Assembly: GCF_016836705.1 (NCBI RefSeq)
Contig: NZ_JAFCGY010000001.1
Location: 62,001-126,000, forward strand
DNA: 64,000 nucleotides
Source: Mesorhizobium caraganae
GTDB lineage: Bacteria > Pseudomonadota > Alphaproteobacteria > Rhizobiales > Rhizobiaceae
Direction of reading: 5' to 3'
The position numbers and the translations under genes are program-made. The notes under the pieces are model-generated. The model did not search any database. It had not been told where the DNA came from and saw only the letters and a list, made by a program, of their open reading frames with translations. Numbering within the stretch: position 1 is the stretch's first letter; every line of letters begins with the position of its first letter. Shown in pieces: positions 25,147-34,682 of this stretch.

Positions 25147-27234
25147 CTACCGTCCCTCTCTGTACCACATCGCGCCCATCGCCAGCAGCAGCAGGCCGAG
25201 GCCGAGGAAGCCGCCGAACAGGGGCACGCGCGAGACGGCTTTGAGCACGCTGTCGTCGGTGGTGCGCAGGCCGATCCAGTCGGCACCCGAGGCCGCGCCC
25301 GAGGCGCGGACCGGGACGATGGAGGGCAGGGCGACACTACCGGAGAGTTGGCCAAGGGTCGAGGACGCCGCCAGCCGGCGAACGCTGCCGCCTGTGGCTT
25401 CGGCCGGCGCCTTCAGCCGGTCTTCGGTGGAGATGACGTCGGAGAATTCCGGCGCGTTGACCGGGCCGACATGGGCAAGTGCGGTCAGGTCGCCATTGCC
25501 GATCTGGTAGAGGCCGATCTCCTTGGTCTCGATGCTGCCGAGGAACACGCCGGGCTCGGATTTTTCCAGCTTGACGATCAGCGCCTTGCCTGAGGGGGTT
25601 ATCACCTGGGCCGGGCCGGGGTCGTCGCTCATCGTCTGGCGGCGGATTTCCAGCACCATGCCGCGGCCGTCGGCGGTCAGCCGCTCTTCCTCGAGCTCAG
25701 GCTCCTTCATCAGCCAGTGGGCGATGCGGCGGTAGAGCTGGACATGCGGGCCGCCGCCCTCGAAGCCGCGCGCCCATAGCCAGCCCTGATCGGACAGAAG
25801 CATGCCGACGCGGCCTTCGCCCTTGTGGTCGAGCAAAAGCAGGGGACGGTTGTCGGCGCCCTTCATCACCACTTCGCCTTCGGGATTCTGCACGCCGATG
25901 GTGCGGAACCAGCGGCTCCAGTGCGGCGGCTCGCTCGCCGAACCGTCGAGGCCGCGCGTCACCGGATGGCGCTGGCCGAGATCGGTGAGGCGCGGATAGA
26001 AGGCCTTGTCGATGACTTCGCCTGTCGGCATCGCCGGCAATGACGACATCAGCGGGGTGCGGGCAATCGAGGCGTCGCCGGCATATTCCGGCCCGGCGGC
26101 AATCAAAAGCGCACCGCCCTTTTCGACATATTCGGAGATGTAGTCGTAATAGAGGATAGGCAGCACATCGCGGTGCTGGTAGCGGTCGAAGATGATGAGA
26201 TCGAAATCCTTGATCTTCTCGACGAACAATTCGCGCGTTGGGAAGGCGATCAGCGACAATTCGTTGATCGGCGTGCCGTCCTGCTTTTCCGGCGGCCGCA
26301 AAATGGTGAAGTGAACGAGATCGACCGAAGCGTCGGATTTCAACAGGTTGCGCCAGGTGCGCTCGCCGGCATGCGGCTCGCCGGAAACCAAAAGCACGCG
26401 CAGGTTTTCGCGAATGCCGTCGATCAGCGCGATGGCGCGGTTGTTGGCGTCGGTCAGTTCGCCCGGCTCGCGGTCGATGGAGAGTTCGACAATGTTGCGG
26501 CCGGCGCTGGGGATGGTCACCTGCAGCGGCATGGCCTGGCCAATGGTGGCCTCTTCGACCGCGACCTGCTCGCCATTGACCGAGACGCGGACATCGACCG
26601 GGCCGGTTTCGCCATCGCTGGCGATGACCCGGTAGGTCATGTCGAGCGGCTTGCCGACGAGACCGAAGCGCGGCGCGTTCTCGAAGCGGATGCGGCGGTC
26701 CTTTTCGTGCTCATTGCCGGTGATCAGCGCGTGCAGCGGCGCGTTGAAGTCGGGGGCGGCGGGCGGCGCGTCATGCACCTCGCCATCGGTGATCATGATG
26801 GCACCGCCTATGCGCGATGGCGGCACGTCGCGGAAAGCGCCTTCGAGGGCTGCGAAAAGCTTGGTCTCGGTGCGCTCTTCGGCGGCTTCGGACTTGCCGG
26901 CCTCGACGACGCGCACGTCGAACTGCTTGAAGCGGGCAAGGCGCTGCTGCAACCCTGCCAGCGCTTCGTCGGTCTGCTTGGTCCGGTCGCCGATGTCCTG
27001 GCTCTGGCTGCGGTCGACGATGACGGCAACGACGCTTTTCAACGCCTCGCGCTCCTCGTCGAGGAAGACCGGGTTGAGCAAGGCGGCGCCCAGCGCAATC
27101 AGCGCGGCGAAGCGGAAGATCGCGCCGCGCTGGCGAAACCACAGGCCGACAGCCGCGAGCAGCAGCAAAGGCACCAGCACCATGGCCAGCAGCGGCCAGG
27201 TCAGCAGCGGTTCGAAGGAGATCGACCAGTTCAT
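25147..27234 (-). CDS. Membrane protein with VWA-like and amidotransferase-like domains
   Basis: A 695-aa protein, last gene of the MoxR/DUF58 operon. Two membrane segments lie at residues 10-50. A VWA-like region (VVAVIVDRSQSQDIGD and AIMITDGEVHD) follows, then a beta-rich middle. A glutamine-amidotransferase-like region has DLIIFDRYQHRDVLP and GGALLIAAGPEY without an evident catalytic Cys. A last membrane segment is near the C-terminus. MoxR operons of this kind are tied to envelope integrity in other bacteria. The 4-bp gap to the upstream gene shows co-transcription. No enzymatic role can be shown. Confidence 0.8.
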   Translation of the reverse strand: MNWSISFEPLLTWPLLAMVLVPLLLLAAVGLWFRQRGAIFRFAALIALGAALLNPVFLDEEREALKSVVAVIVDRSQSQDIGDRTKQTDEALAGLQQRLARFKQFDVRVVEAGKSEAAEERTETKLFAALEGAFRDVPPSRIGGAIMITDGEVHDAPPAAPDFNAPLHALITGNEHEKDRRIRFENAPRFGLVGKPLDMTYRVIASDGETGPVDVRVSVNGEQVAVEEATIGQAMPLQVTIPSAGRNIVELSIDREPGELTDANNRAIALIDGIRENLRVLLVSGEPHAGERTWRNLLKSDASVDLVHFTILRPPEKQDGTPINELSLIAFPTRELFVEKIKDFDLIIFDRYQHRDVLPILYYDYISEYVEKGGALLIAAGPEYAGDASIARTPLMSSLPAMPTGEVIDKAFYPRLTDLGQRHPVTRGLDGSASEPPHWSRWFRTIGVQNPEGEVVMKGADNRPLLLLDHKGEGRVGMLLSDQGWLWARGFEGGGPHVQLYRRIAHWLMKEPELEEERLTADGRGMVLEIRRQTMSDDPGPAQVITPSGKALIVKLEKSEPGVFLGSIETKEIGLYQIGNGDLTALAHVGPVNAPEFSDVISTEDRLKAPAEATGGSVRRLAASSTLGQLSGSVALPSIVPVRASGAASGADWIGLRTTDDSVLKAVSRVPLFGGFLGLGLLLLAMGAMWYREGR

Positions 27235-27238
27235 GATC

Positions 27239-30064
27239 TTACTGCCCCAGCCGTTCGAGCAGGATGGGCACGTGCACCTGATCGGATTTGTAATTGCCGG
27301 TCAGCATGTACATCATGATGTTGACGCCGGCGCGCAGCGCATAGATGCGCTGCATCGGATCAGACGGCACGGTCGGCAAAAGCGGGTCGCCATTCTCGTC
27401 GACGGCCCAGGCGCCGGCAAAATCATTGGCGGTGATCAGGATCGGCGAGACGCCGTCGCCGACGCGCACCGGCCGGTTCTCGGCATTGCTGGCGTCGAGC
27501 GAGGCTTCCACCCAGAGCGGGCTGCCGGCGAAGCGGCCGGGAAATTCGGGCAGGATGAAGAAGGATTTGGTGAGCACATGGTCGGCAGGCACCGGCTCCA
27601 GCGGCGGCACGTTGAGATTGCCGAGGATGTCGCGCAATCGTTCCGTCGCCGGGCTCGCCGAATCCGCACCTATGCCGTTGGCAAACTGATCGCGGGTGTC
27701 GAACAGCACCGTGCCACCCTGCTGCATATATGCGTCGATGCGGGCGATCGCGGCCTCGCTCGGCATCGGCGCGGAAGGGTCGATCGGCCAATAGATCAGC
27801 GGATAGAAGGATAGCTCGTCTTTCGAAATGTCGACGCCCGCCGGCGCGCCCGGCTCAAGCGCGGTCTTCTCGATCAGGAAGCGGGTCAGGCCTTCGAGCC
27901 CGGCGCGGCTGATCGAATCGTCGCCTGGCACGCCAGTCAGCACATAGGCGATGCGGGTCTTGGCAATGTCCTCGATGGCCGCGGCGTCGCCCGGTTTGGC
28001 ATCGTCGGCACGGGCGAGGTCGGCATGGCCAAACAACATGCCGAGGCCGAGCAGCAGCGCAGCCGTCGTTGCCGCAGCCGTGCGGGCGCGGCGCGGCCGG
28101 CGTGGCAACAGCCCGCCCATCCAGAACACCGCCAGCGTGTCGAGCAGCATCAGCACAAGTGCTGCGGTCACCAGCGGACCCTTGAGGTCGCGCGATTCAT
28201 CGAAAGCATACTGGATATTGGTCACCGGCACCGTGAATTGCGGACGGACCAGCGGCGCGAAGACGGTGGCCGGATCGAGCAGATTATGGGCGAAGACGCC
28301 GGTTTCGGAGCCGTAGAGACCGGGCGGGTTCTCGAACGTCACAGGCAGCGGGCCGGCGACGGGCACCAGCGGCCGCGCGTCCGGCGTCGGCGGCACCAGC
28401 GCGCCGTCGGCCGCGATCATGCGATAAGGAGCCAGCGAGGTGGCGGCGGCTTCGGCGTTCGCGACTGCGGCGCCCTGGTTGCGCGACAGCTGAACGATAC
28501 GCCGCAGCATTTCGACGAAGCTGCCGGAGATCGGCAGCGTCGACCATGTCGCTTCCGGGGTGACATGGAACAGGACGAGCGTGCCCTTGCCCTTTTTCAG
28601 CCCGGTCACCAGCGGCGTGCCGTCGGCAAGCGTTGCCCAGGTGCGCTCGACGATATCGGGCGTCGGCTCGGCCAGGACCTGCCGGCTCACCGTGACTTCG
28701 GCCGGCGGCGCGAGGTCGGCAAAGGGGCCGTTCTTCGGGAATTCGGTCACCGGCTGCGGCGTCGTCCATGACAGGGAGCCGCCGAGCGAGCGTTCGCCGG
28801 TGCGCAGCCTGACCGGCAGAAGATCGTCGTCATTGCCTGCGGCGGCCAGCCGCGACCCGGCGAAGCGCACCAACGTGCCGCCATTGTCGACCCAGTCGAC
28901 CAGCCGCTGACGGACTTGTGGCGGAATGGTGCCGATATCGGCCATGACGATCATCGCCGGCTTCTGGTCGAGGAGTTGCGGGATGGCATCGGCAAGGTCG
29001 GCGCTCGACGGTTCGACCAGGTCGGCGAAGGGCTGCAGCGCGCGCCTGATGTAGTAGAGCGGCGACAGAAGTGGCTGCGCCTGGTCGGCCTCGGCCTGCG
29101 ACAACAATCCGACGCGGCGGCGCTTCGAACTTTCGTCGAGCACGCGCACCGCACCTGCCTGGCGCTCGCCATCAAGGGCGATCGAGGCGAAGTCGTTGCG
29201 CAGTTCGAACGGCACCGCCATCGTGCCGGTGGCGGTAGTTTCGCCGGGCGCGAAAGTCAGCGCCGCATCGGCGATGCGGCGGCCCTTGTCATCGAAGGCG
29301 CCGGCGGTGACCTGCGCCGGCGCTGGATCGCCGGGTGCGCGAATGGCGGTCAGTGCAAAGCCGTCGACCTGGTTCTCGGCGCCGGTGAGGCCGGTCAGCG
29401 CCAGCCGGTCGGAACTGGCCCAGACAACACGGGCGGCATTTTTCGACAGCAGCGTGTTGAAGGCGGCCTCGTCGCCTTTTGCGGCAAGGCCGTCGGCGAG
29501 AACGGCAACGCTGGCGCCGGGCAAGGTCTCCAGCACGCCGGCAACACGGGCATAGACGGCAGGACGGTCAGTCGGGATCGGCCGCGGTTTTGCCGCGCGC
29601 AGCCGGTCGAGAGCGGTTGCGGCGTCGAAGGGGCCGATCTCGGCATTCGGCTTTTCGGCGGTGAAGGCGATGACGACCGGCACGCCATTCGAGCCGGCAT
29701 CGGCGATCAGCCGCTGCGCGGTGGCGACGCGTTTGCCCCAGTCGGCGGCACTTGCCCAGTCATTGTCGATGACCAGCGCCAGGGCTGCCCCCTCTGCCGG
29801 CAGTTTTTCGCGCGGGTTGAAGACGGGTTCGGCCAATGCCGCAACGATCAGGGCCGCCATCAGCAGCCGAAGCAGCGTCAGCCACCACGGGCTCTGCTGC
29901 GGCGTCTCCTCGCGCTTCAGCACGCGGGCGAGGATCTTCAGCGGCGGGAACACCTCGGTCTGCGGCTTGGGCGGCGTCAGCCTGAGCAGCCACCAGATCA
30001 CCGGCAGCGCCAGCAAGCCCCACAAGACCATGGGAGCACCAAAGGAGAGCGGCAGCCAGCTCAT
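27239..30064 (-). CDS. BatA-type N-terminal, DUF4159 C-terminal membrane protein
   Basis: A 941-aa inner-membrane protein. The first 90 residues match the aerotolerance-regulator (BatA) N-terminus, with two membrane segments around a PPLKIL motif. A VWA-like domain and a long beta-rich region follow. Another membrane segment pair precedes the C-terminal DUF4159 region, which contains LTRFLIEKTALEPG and FYPLIYWPID. The start ATG at 30062-30064 overlaps the DUF58 stop by 4 bp. Expected to work with MoxR and DUF58 partners in envelope maintenance, by analogy only. Confidence 0.85.
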   Translation of the reverse strand: MSWLPLSFGAPMVLWGLLALPVIWWLLRLTPPKPQTEVFPPLKILARVLKREETPQQSPWWLTLLRLLMAALIVAALAEPVFNPREKLPAEGAALALVIDNDWASAADWGKRVATAQRLIADAGSNGVPVVIAFTAEKPNAEIGPFDAATALDRLRAAKPRPIPTDRPAVYARVAGVLETLPGASVAVLADGLAAKGDEAAFNTLLSKNAARVVWASSDRLALTGLTGAENQVDGFALTAIRAPGDPAPAQVTAGAFDDKGRRIADAALTFAPGETTATGTMAVPFELRNDFASIALDGERQAGAVRVLDESSKRRRVGLLSQAEADQAQPLLSPLYYIRRALQPFADLVEPSSADLADAIPQLLDQKPAMIVMADIGTIPPQVRQRLVDWVDNGGTLVRFAGSRLAAAGNDDDLLPVRLRTGERSLGGSLSWTTPQPVTEFPKNGPFADLAPPAEVTVSRQVLAEPTPDIVERTWATLADGTPLVTGLKKGKGTLVLFHVTPEATWSTLPISGSFVEMLRRIVQLSRNQGAAVANAEAAATSLAPYRMIAADGALVPPTPDARPLVPVAGPLPVTFENPPGLYGSETGVFAHNLLDPATVFAPLVRPQFTVPVTNIQYAFDESRDLKGPLVTAALVLMLLDTLAVFWMGGLLPRRPRRARTAAATTAALLLGLGMLFGHADLARADDAKPGDAAAIEDIAKTRIAYVLTGVPGDDSISRAGLEGLTRFLIEKTALEPGAPAGVDISKDELSFYPLIYWPIDPSAPMPSEAAIARIDAYMQQGGTVLFDTRDQFANGIGADSASPATERLRDILGNLNVPPLEPVPADHVLTKSFFILPEFPGRFAGSPLWVEASLDASNAENRPVRVGDGVSPILITANDFAGAWAVDENGDPLLPTVPSDPMQRIYALRAGVNIMMYMLTGNYKSDQVHVPILLERLGQ

Positions 30065-30975
30065 GCGCTGGCCCTTCCGGCGAACGCGCCATCGGCGGTC
30101 ATCGCCATATGGATGCGCACCAGTGCCTCGGAGGCGAGGCGATCGGTGTGGTTGACCGTATAGCTCCAGCCGAGGCGCTTGCACCAGCCGGCCAGCTCCT
30201 GGCGGCGGGCGGTGTAGAGCAGGCGATATTCATCGCCGAGCATTTCCGCGCGACCAGCGGTCAGCTTGTCGCCGGTCTCGGGATCGGTGAATTCAGTGCG
30301 GCCGGCATAGGGAAAGGTCTCCTCGGCCGGATCGGCGACCTCGATCAGATGCGCACGCACGCCATGGCGGGCCAGCACGTCGAGCCAGGCCATGGTCTCC
30401 TCGACCGGATCGAGGAAATCGCTGACGATGACGATGTCGCAGAAGCGGCGGATGCTGGACAGGTCAGGCTTTGCCGGCGGATCGGCGGCGTGCATCAACT
30501 GCGCTGCGATGCGCTCGGCGCCGTTGCGGGCGGTGAACGGATCGGTCAGACCGGGCCAGGCGATGCGCTCGCCGCTGCGCGACAACAGTTCGGCCATGGC
30601 CAGCGCCAGCACCAGCGCGCGCGATTCCTTCGACACGCTGGCGCCGGTCGATTTGTAGAGCATGGAAGGCGAAGGGTCGGCCCACAGCCATACTGTATGG
30701 GCGGCCTCCCATTCGCGGTCGCGCACATAGGTATGATCGTCGCGGGCCGAACGGCGCCAGTCGATGCGCGAGGAATCGCCTTCGACATAGGGGCGGAACT
30801 GCCAGAAATTCTCGCCGATGCCGCGCTTGCGGCGGCCATGCCAGCCGGCAATCACAGTGTTGACGATCCGGCGCGCTTCTACCAGCAGGTCCGGCACCAG
30901 CGAAGCCCGCAACCGGCCCCTGGCGAGCGCGTCGCGCGTCGCTGCCGATGTCTGGACTTCGCCGATACGAGCCAT
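30061..30975 (-). CDS. DUF58 domain protein
   Basis: A 304-aa protein of the DUF58 family, a VWA-related group nearly always next to MoxR ATPases. The signature region is GRRKRGIGENFWQFRPYVEG and RIDWRRSARDD at residues 50-80. A DxSxS-like WADPSPSML metal-site motif lies near residue 100. No membrane segment is present. It overlaps the MoxR stop by 1 bp and the next gene by 4 bp, so the three are coupled. Probably a substrate or effector of the MoxR ATPase. Confidence 0.92.
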   Translation of the reverse strand: MARIGEVQTSAATRDALARGRLRASLVPDLLVEARRIVNTVIAGWHGRRKRGIGENFWQFRPYVEGDSSRIDWRRSARDDHTYVRDREWEAAHTVWLWADPSPSMLYKSTGASVSKESRALVLALAMAELLSRSGERIAWPGLTDPFTARNGAERIAAQLMHAADPPAKPDLSSIRRFCDIVIVSDFLDPVEETMAWLDVLARHGVRAHLIEVADPAEETFPYAGRTEFTDPETGDKLTAGRAEMLGDEYRLLYTARRQELAGWCKRLGWSYTVNHTDRLASEALVRIHMAMTADGAFAGRASA

Positions 30976-31979
30976 CAGATGCCTTTGGCCAGTTTCGCCA
31001 CCACGTCACGCACGGTCGTGCCCTCGGCGCGGGCGGCAAAGGTCAGCGCCATGCGATGCTGCAGCACCGGCTCGGCCAGCGCGCGGATGTCGTCGACCGA
31101 AGGCGCCAGCCGTCCGTCATAAAGCGCTCGGGCGCGGGCGCAGAGCGTCAGCGCCTGACTGGCGCGCGGGCCCGGACCCCAGGCGACGTGCTTGTCGGTC
31201 TCGGTATTGCCCTGGCCGGGGCGCGCCGAGCGCACCAGCTTGAGGATGGCGTCGACGACGCTTTCCGGCACCGGCATGCGGCGGATCAGCGTCTGGATCT
31301 CCTTCAGCCGCACCGGCTGCAGGACGTTCTGCGCCTTTGCATCCTCGATGCCGGTGGTTTCCAAGAGGATGCGACGCTCCGCCTCGATCTCGGGATAGAG
31401 GATGTCGACCTGCATCAGGAAGCGATCGAGCTGCGCTTCGGGCAGCGGATAGGTGCCTTCCTGCTCCAGCGGGTTCTGCGTCGCCAGCACATGGAAGGGT
31501 GCGGGCAGGTCGTGGCGAACGCCGGCGATGGTGACGTGATATTCCTGCATGGCCTGCAGCAGCGCCGACTGGGTGCGCGGTGAGGCGCGGTTGATTTCGT
31601 CGGCCATCAGCAATTGCGCGAAGATCGGGCCGGAGATGAAGCGGAAGGAGCGCTTGCCAGCCTCGTCCTGCTCCATCACTTCGGAGCCGAGAATGTCGGA
31701 CGGCATCAGGTCGGGAGTAAACTGGATGCGGCGCGAATCGAGGCCGAGCACGACGCCGAGCGTCTCGACCAGCTTGGTCTTGGCAAGGCCTGGAACGCCG
31801 ACCAGCAGCGCATGGCCACCGGCGAGCAGCGCCACCAGCGTGCGTTCGACCACCGCTTCCTGGCCGAAGATGACGCGGCCGACACCGTCGCGAACCCTGG
31901 AAATATCGGCCAGCGCCGTCTCGGCCTGGGCGACCATGTCCTTTTCGCTAATAGGGTTTTCCTTGACCATCACGCTCAT
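30975..31979 (-). CDS. MoxR-family AAA ATPase
   Basis: A 334-aa MoxR ATPase, first gene of the four-gene operon. Walker A is GVPGLAKTK near residues 58-66 and Walker B is LLMADEINRASP. The sensor is in LATQNPLEQEGTYPLPEAQLDRF, and the usual C-terminal lid follows. MoxR ATPases are chaperone-like and act with VWA proteins. Start at 31979 is in the 142-bp divergent region shared with the DUF1285 gene. Confidence 0.95.
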   Translation of the reverse strand: MSVMVKENPISEKDMVAQAETALADISRVRDGVGRVIFGQEAVVERTLVALLAGGHALLVGVPGLAKTKLVETLGVVLGLDSRRIQFTPDLMPSDILGSEVMEQDEAGKRSFRFISGPIFAQLLMADEINRASPRTQSALLQAMQEYHVTIAGVRHDLPAPFHVLATQNPLEQEGTYPLPEAQLDRFLMQVDILYPEIEAERRILLETTGIEDAKAQNVLQPVRLKEIQTLIRRMPVPESVVDAILKLVRSARPGQGNTETDKHVAWGPGPRASQALTLCARARALYDGRLAPSVDDIRALAEPVLQHRMALTFAARAEGTTVRDVVAKLAKGI

Positions 31980-32121
31980 GCCGCATCGATCCTTGTGCTG
32001 GAAGTACCGGCTTGCACTTGTAGCAGTGCCGTAGAATGCCGCGATTCGGCCTCGCCTGGCGCCTACGAATGAATTTAAATCACAGACTTAGGCTGACAAG
32101 CGGAACAACAGTGACTATTTC

Positions 32122-32757
32122 GTGACCATGACGGAACGCTCCGAACATCGCGAACGAAGCCTTACCGGTGCCACAGAGGCGCGCGGCCTCGAGGCGCTGA
32201 TCTCGCGCGCCACCCGCGCCGGCAAGGGCGCGGCGCCGGTAGAGCGCTGGAATCCCGCCTTTTGCGGCGATCTCGACATGGAGATCAAACAGGACGGCAC
32301 CTGGTTTTATCTCGGCACGCCGATCGGCCGCATGCCGCTGGTGCAGCTGTTTTCCACCGTGCTGCGCAAGGACGAGGACGGCAAGACCTATCTGGTGACG
32401 CCGGTGGAACGGGTCGGCATCCGCGTCGTCGATGCGCCGTTCATTGCCGTCGAAATGAACGTTTCCGGCGCCGGCGCCGGGCAGATCGTCACCTTTCGCA
32501 CCAATGTCGGCGATGTCGTCGAGGCCGGACCCGGCCATCCGCTGCGCTTCGTCGACGAGGACGAGACCGGCGGTCTGAAACCCTATGTGCTGGTGCGTGG
32601 GCGGCTGGAAGCGCTGGTGACGCGGCCGGTAATGTACGAACTGGTCGAGCATGGCGAGGAGATCGACATCGGCGGCAAGACAATGTTTGCCGTGCGCTCG
32701 AAGGGCGAGATCTATCCGATCATGCCGACGGAAAAACTGAAACGGCTGAGCATGTGA
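32122..32757 (+). CDS. DUF1285 protein
   Basis: A 211-aa protein of the DUF1285 family, with the typical WFYLGTPIGRMPLVQLFSTVL block and YLVTPVERVGIRVVDAPF. Function is unknown, but members are usually linked to a NUDIX hydrolase and CCA nucleotidyltransferase, as here. Start is GTG 32122, or ATG 32128 two codons later. The stop overlaps the next ATG by one base. Confidence 0.92.
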   Translation: MTMTERSEHRERSLTGATEARGLEALISRATRAGKGAAPVERWNPAFCGDLDMEIKQDGTWFYLGTPIGRMPLVQLFSTVLRKDEDGKTYLVTPVERVGIRVVDAPFIAVEMNVSGAGAGQIVTFRTNVGDVVEAGPGHPLRFVDEDETGGLKPYVLVRGRLEALVTRPVMYELVEHGEEIDIGGKTMFAVRSKGEIYPIMPTEKLKRLSM

Positions 32758-33389
32758 TGGACCAGGTGACGCCGGTAGCGTTTTCCACAGCGGATTTTCG
32801 GGCGCGTGTCGCGGCGCAAGCTGGGGCCCATGCCGGCGACGACTATGGCGACCATCGCTTCAACCCCGGCCACCCCCGGTTGAAGCAGCTGAAGGCGCCG
32901 CGCGATGCCGCTGTGCTGATCCCGGTCGTCGACCACGGACGCGATGCGACCGTGCTCTTGACCAAGCGGGCGGAAAAGCTGCGCAGCCATTCCGGGCAGG
33001 TGGCTTTTCCCGGCGGCACCATCGATCCGACCGATCCGACCCCGGAAGCGGCGGCCTTGCGCGAAACCTTCGAGGAGATCGGGCTTGGCCAGGACCGCAT
33101 CGAGATCATCGGCCGCATGCCCGATTATGTCGCCGGCAGCGGCTATCGCATCGCCCCTGTGCTGGCGATCGTGAAGCCCGGTTTTACTCTGTCGCTCAAC
33201 GCCGACGAGGTCGATGCCGCCTTTGAAGTGCCGCTCTCCTTCCTGATGGATCCGGCCAACCACACCAGGGACAGCCGCATGTGGAACGAGCTCGAATGGT
33301 TCTTCTACGAAATGCCCTATGGCGGCCAGCGCATCTGGGGCGTCACCGCTGGCATCATCCGCACGCTCTATGAAAGGCTCTATGCTTGA
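32757..33389 (+). CDS. NUDIX hydrolase, CoA pyrophosphatase-like
   Basis: A 210-aa cytosolic NUDIX enzyme, predicted to cleave coenzyme A or related diphosphates. The Nudix box is VAFPGGTIDPTDPTPEAAAL followed by RETFEEIGL, with the extra preceding motif LLTKRAEKLRSHSGQ that marks the CoA-type subfamily. The ATG at 32757-32759 overlaps the DUF1285 stop. The stop overlaps the TTG start of the next gene, so the three genes are translated as a coupled set. Confidence 0.92.
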   Translation: MDQVTPVAFSTADFRARVAAQAGAHAGDDYGDHRFNPGHPRLKQLKAPRDAAVLIPVVDHGRDATVLLTKRAEKLRSHSGQVAFPGGTIDPTDPTPEAAALRETFEEIGLGQDRIEIIGRMPDYVAGSGYRIAPVLAIVKPGFTLSLNADEVDAAFEVPLSFLMDPANHTRDSRMWNELEWFFYEMPYGGQRIWGVTAGIIRTLYERLYA

Positions 33390-34660
33390 GTGATCCGATA
33401 TCGTTGGCGGGCAAGGCTGACTGGCTCGGTGAAAAACATCTGCAGCGGCTGCTTGCCGTGCTGGCGCAAGGCGGTGAAGAAGCCCGTATCGCCGGCGGCG
33501 CGGTGCGTAATGCGCTGATCGGTCAGCTGGTGGCAGACATCGATATCGCCACGACCTGCCTACCTGAGGAAACCATCCGCCGCGCCGAAGCGGCGGGCTT
33601 CAAGGCGGTGCCGACCGGCATCGAACACGGCACGATCACGGTGATCGCCGGTGGCACGCCCTATGAAATCACCACGCTGCGCGCAGACATCGAGACCGAC
33701 GGCCGCCGCGCCAAAGTGACGTTCGGCCGCGACTGGAAGGCCGACGCCGAACGGCGCGATTTCACCATCAACGCACTGTATGCCGAGGCCGACGGCACGG
33801 TCATCGACCTGGTCGGCGGTGTCGGCGATATCGAGGCGCGCAGGCTGCGCTTCATTGGCGATGCCGAGCAGCGCATCCGCGAAGATTATCTGCGCATCTT
33901 GCGCTTCTTCCGCTTCTTCGCCTGGTATGGCGATGGCCGGCCCGATGCCGAGGGACTGAAAGCCTGCGCCCGGCTCAAGGACGGGCTCGAAAAACTCTCG
34001 GCGGAGCGCATCTGGTCCGAGCTGAAGAAGCTTCTGTCGGCCCCGGATCCGTCGCGCGCGCTGTTATGGATGCGCCAGGCCGGCGTGCTGACCGGCGCCC
34101 TGCCGGAGAGTGAGAAATGGGGCATCGATGCCATTCACGGGCTGACAAAGACCGAGAAAGATCTGGGTTGGGCGCCGGATCCGCTGCTCAGGCTGGAGGC
34201 CATTGTGCCGCCCGATGCGGCGCGGATGACGGTATTGGCCGAGCGGCTGAAACTGTCTACCAATGAGGCGGAGCGCCTGCGACACTGGGCGCTGACGGGT
34301 GCCATCGAACCGAAGACGAGTGAAGCGGAGCTGGCAAAGCTGCTTTATGCAAGCCATCGCCAGGGCTTTGTCGATCGCTTTCGGCTGTCGCTCGCCTCGG
34401 CGCGGGCGCGCGCCGTCGAGGACAATGACGCGCTTGTCCAGGCCGGCGGTTTTTCGCGCCTGCTGGCCTTTGCGCTGAAATGGGAAAAGCCGGTATTTCC
34501 GGTCAAGGGTGCCGATCTGACCGCGCTTGGCGCGTCGCCGGGCCCGAAACTCGGCGCAATCCTGAAAAACCTTGAAAGAGAATGGATCGAGGCCGGTTTC
34601 GCGCCCGATCGCAGCGCGCTGCTCGAGCGCGCCGCAGAGGCCTTGAAACCTAGCGCTTAG
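33386..34660 (+). CDS. CCA tRNA nucleotidyltransferase / poly(A) polymerase family
   Basis: A 424-aa enzyme that adds or repairs the CCA end of tRNA. The class II nucleotidyltransferase head has GGAVRNALIG (usual RD replaced by RN) and the metal aspartates in VADIDIATT. RRDFTINALY and the RIREDYLRILRFFRF neck follow. It starts with TTG (33386-33388), overlapping the upstream stop by 4 bp. No other start fits. It ends the DUF1285-NUDIX-CCA operon. Confidence 0.92.
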   Translation: MSDPISLAGKADWLGEKHLQRLLAVLAQGGEEARIAGGAVRNALIGQLVADIDIATTCLPEETIRRAEAAGFKAVPTGIEHGTITVIAGGTPYEITTLRADIETDGRRAKVTFGRDWKADAERRDFTINALYAEADGTVIDLVGGVGDIEARRLRFIGDAEQRIREDYLRILRFFRFFAWYGDGRPDAEGLKACARLKDGLEKLSAERIWSELKKLLSAPDPSRALLWMRQAGVLTGALPESEKWGIDAIHGLTKTEKDLGWAPDPLLRLEAIVPPDAARMTVLAERLKLSTNEAERLRHWALTGAIEPKTSEAELAKLLYASHRQGFVDRFRLSLASARARAVEDNDALVQAGGFSRLLAFALKWEKPVFPVKGADLTALGASPGPKLGAILKNLEREWIEAGFAPDRSALLERAAEALKPSA

Positions 34661-34682
34661 CGTCGCTGCAGCGCCGCGCTGC

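Noticed and set aside
26173..27318. Long plus-strand frames opposite the VWA-like gene and the DUF4159 gene (also 28916-30163)
   Set aside because: They are antisense to membrane proteins with clear domains and operon overlaps, and show no recognisable protein features.
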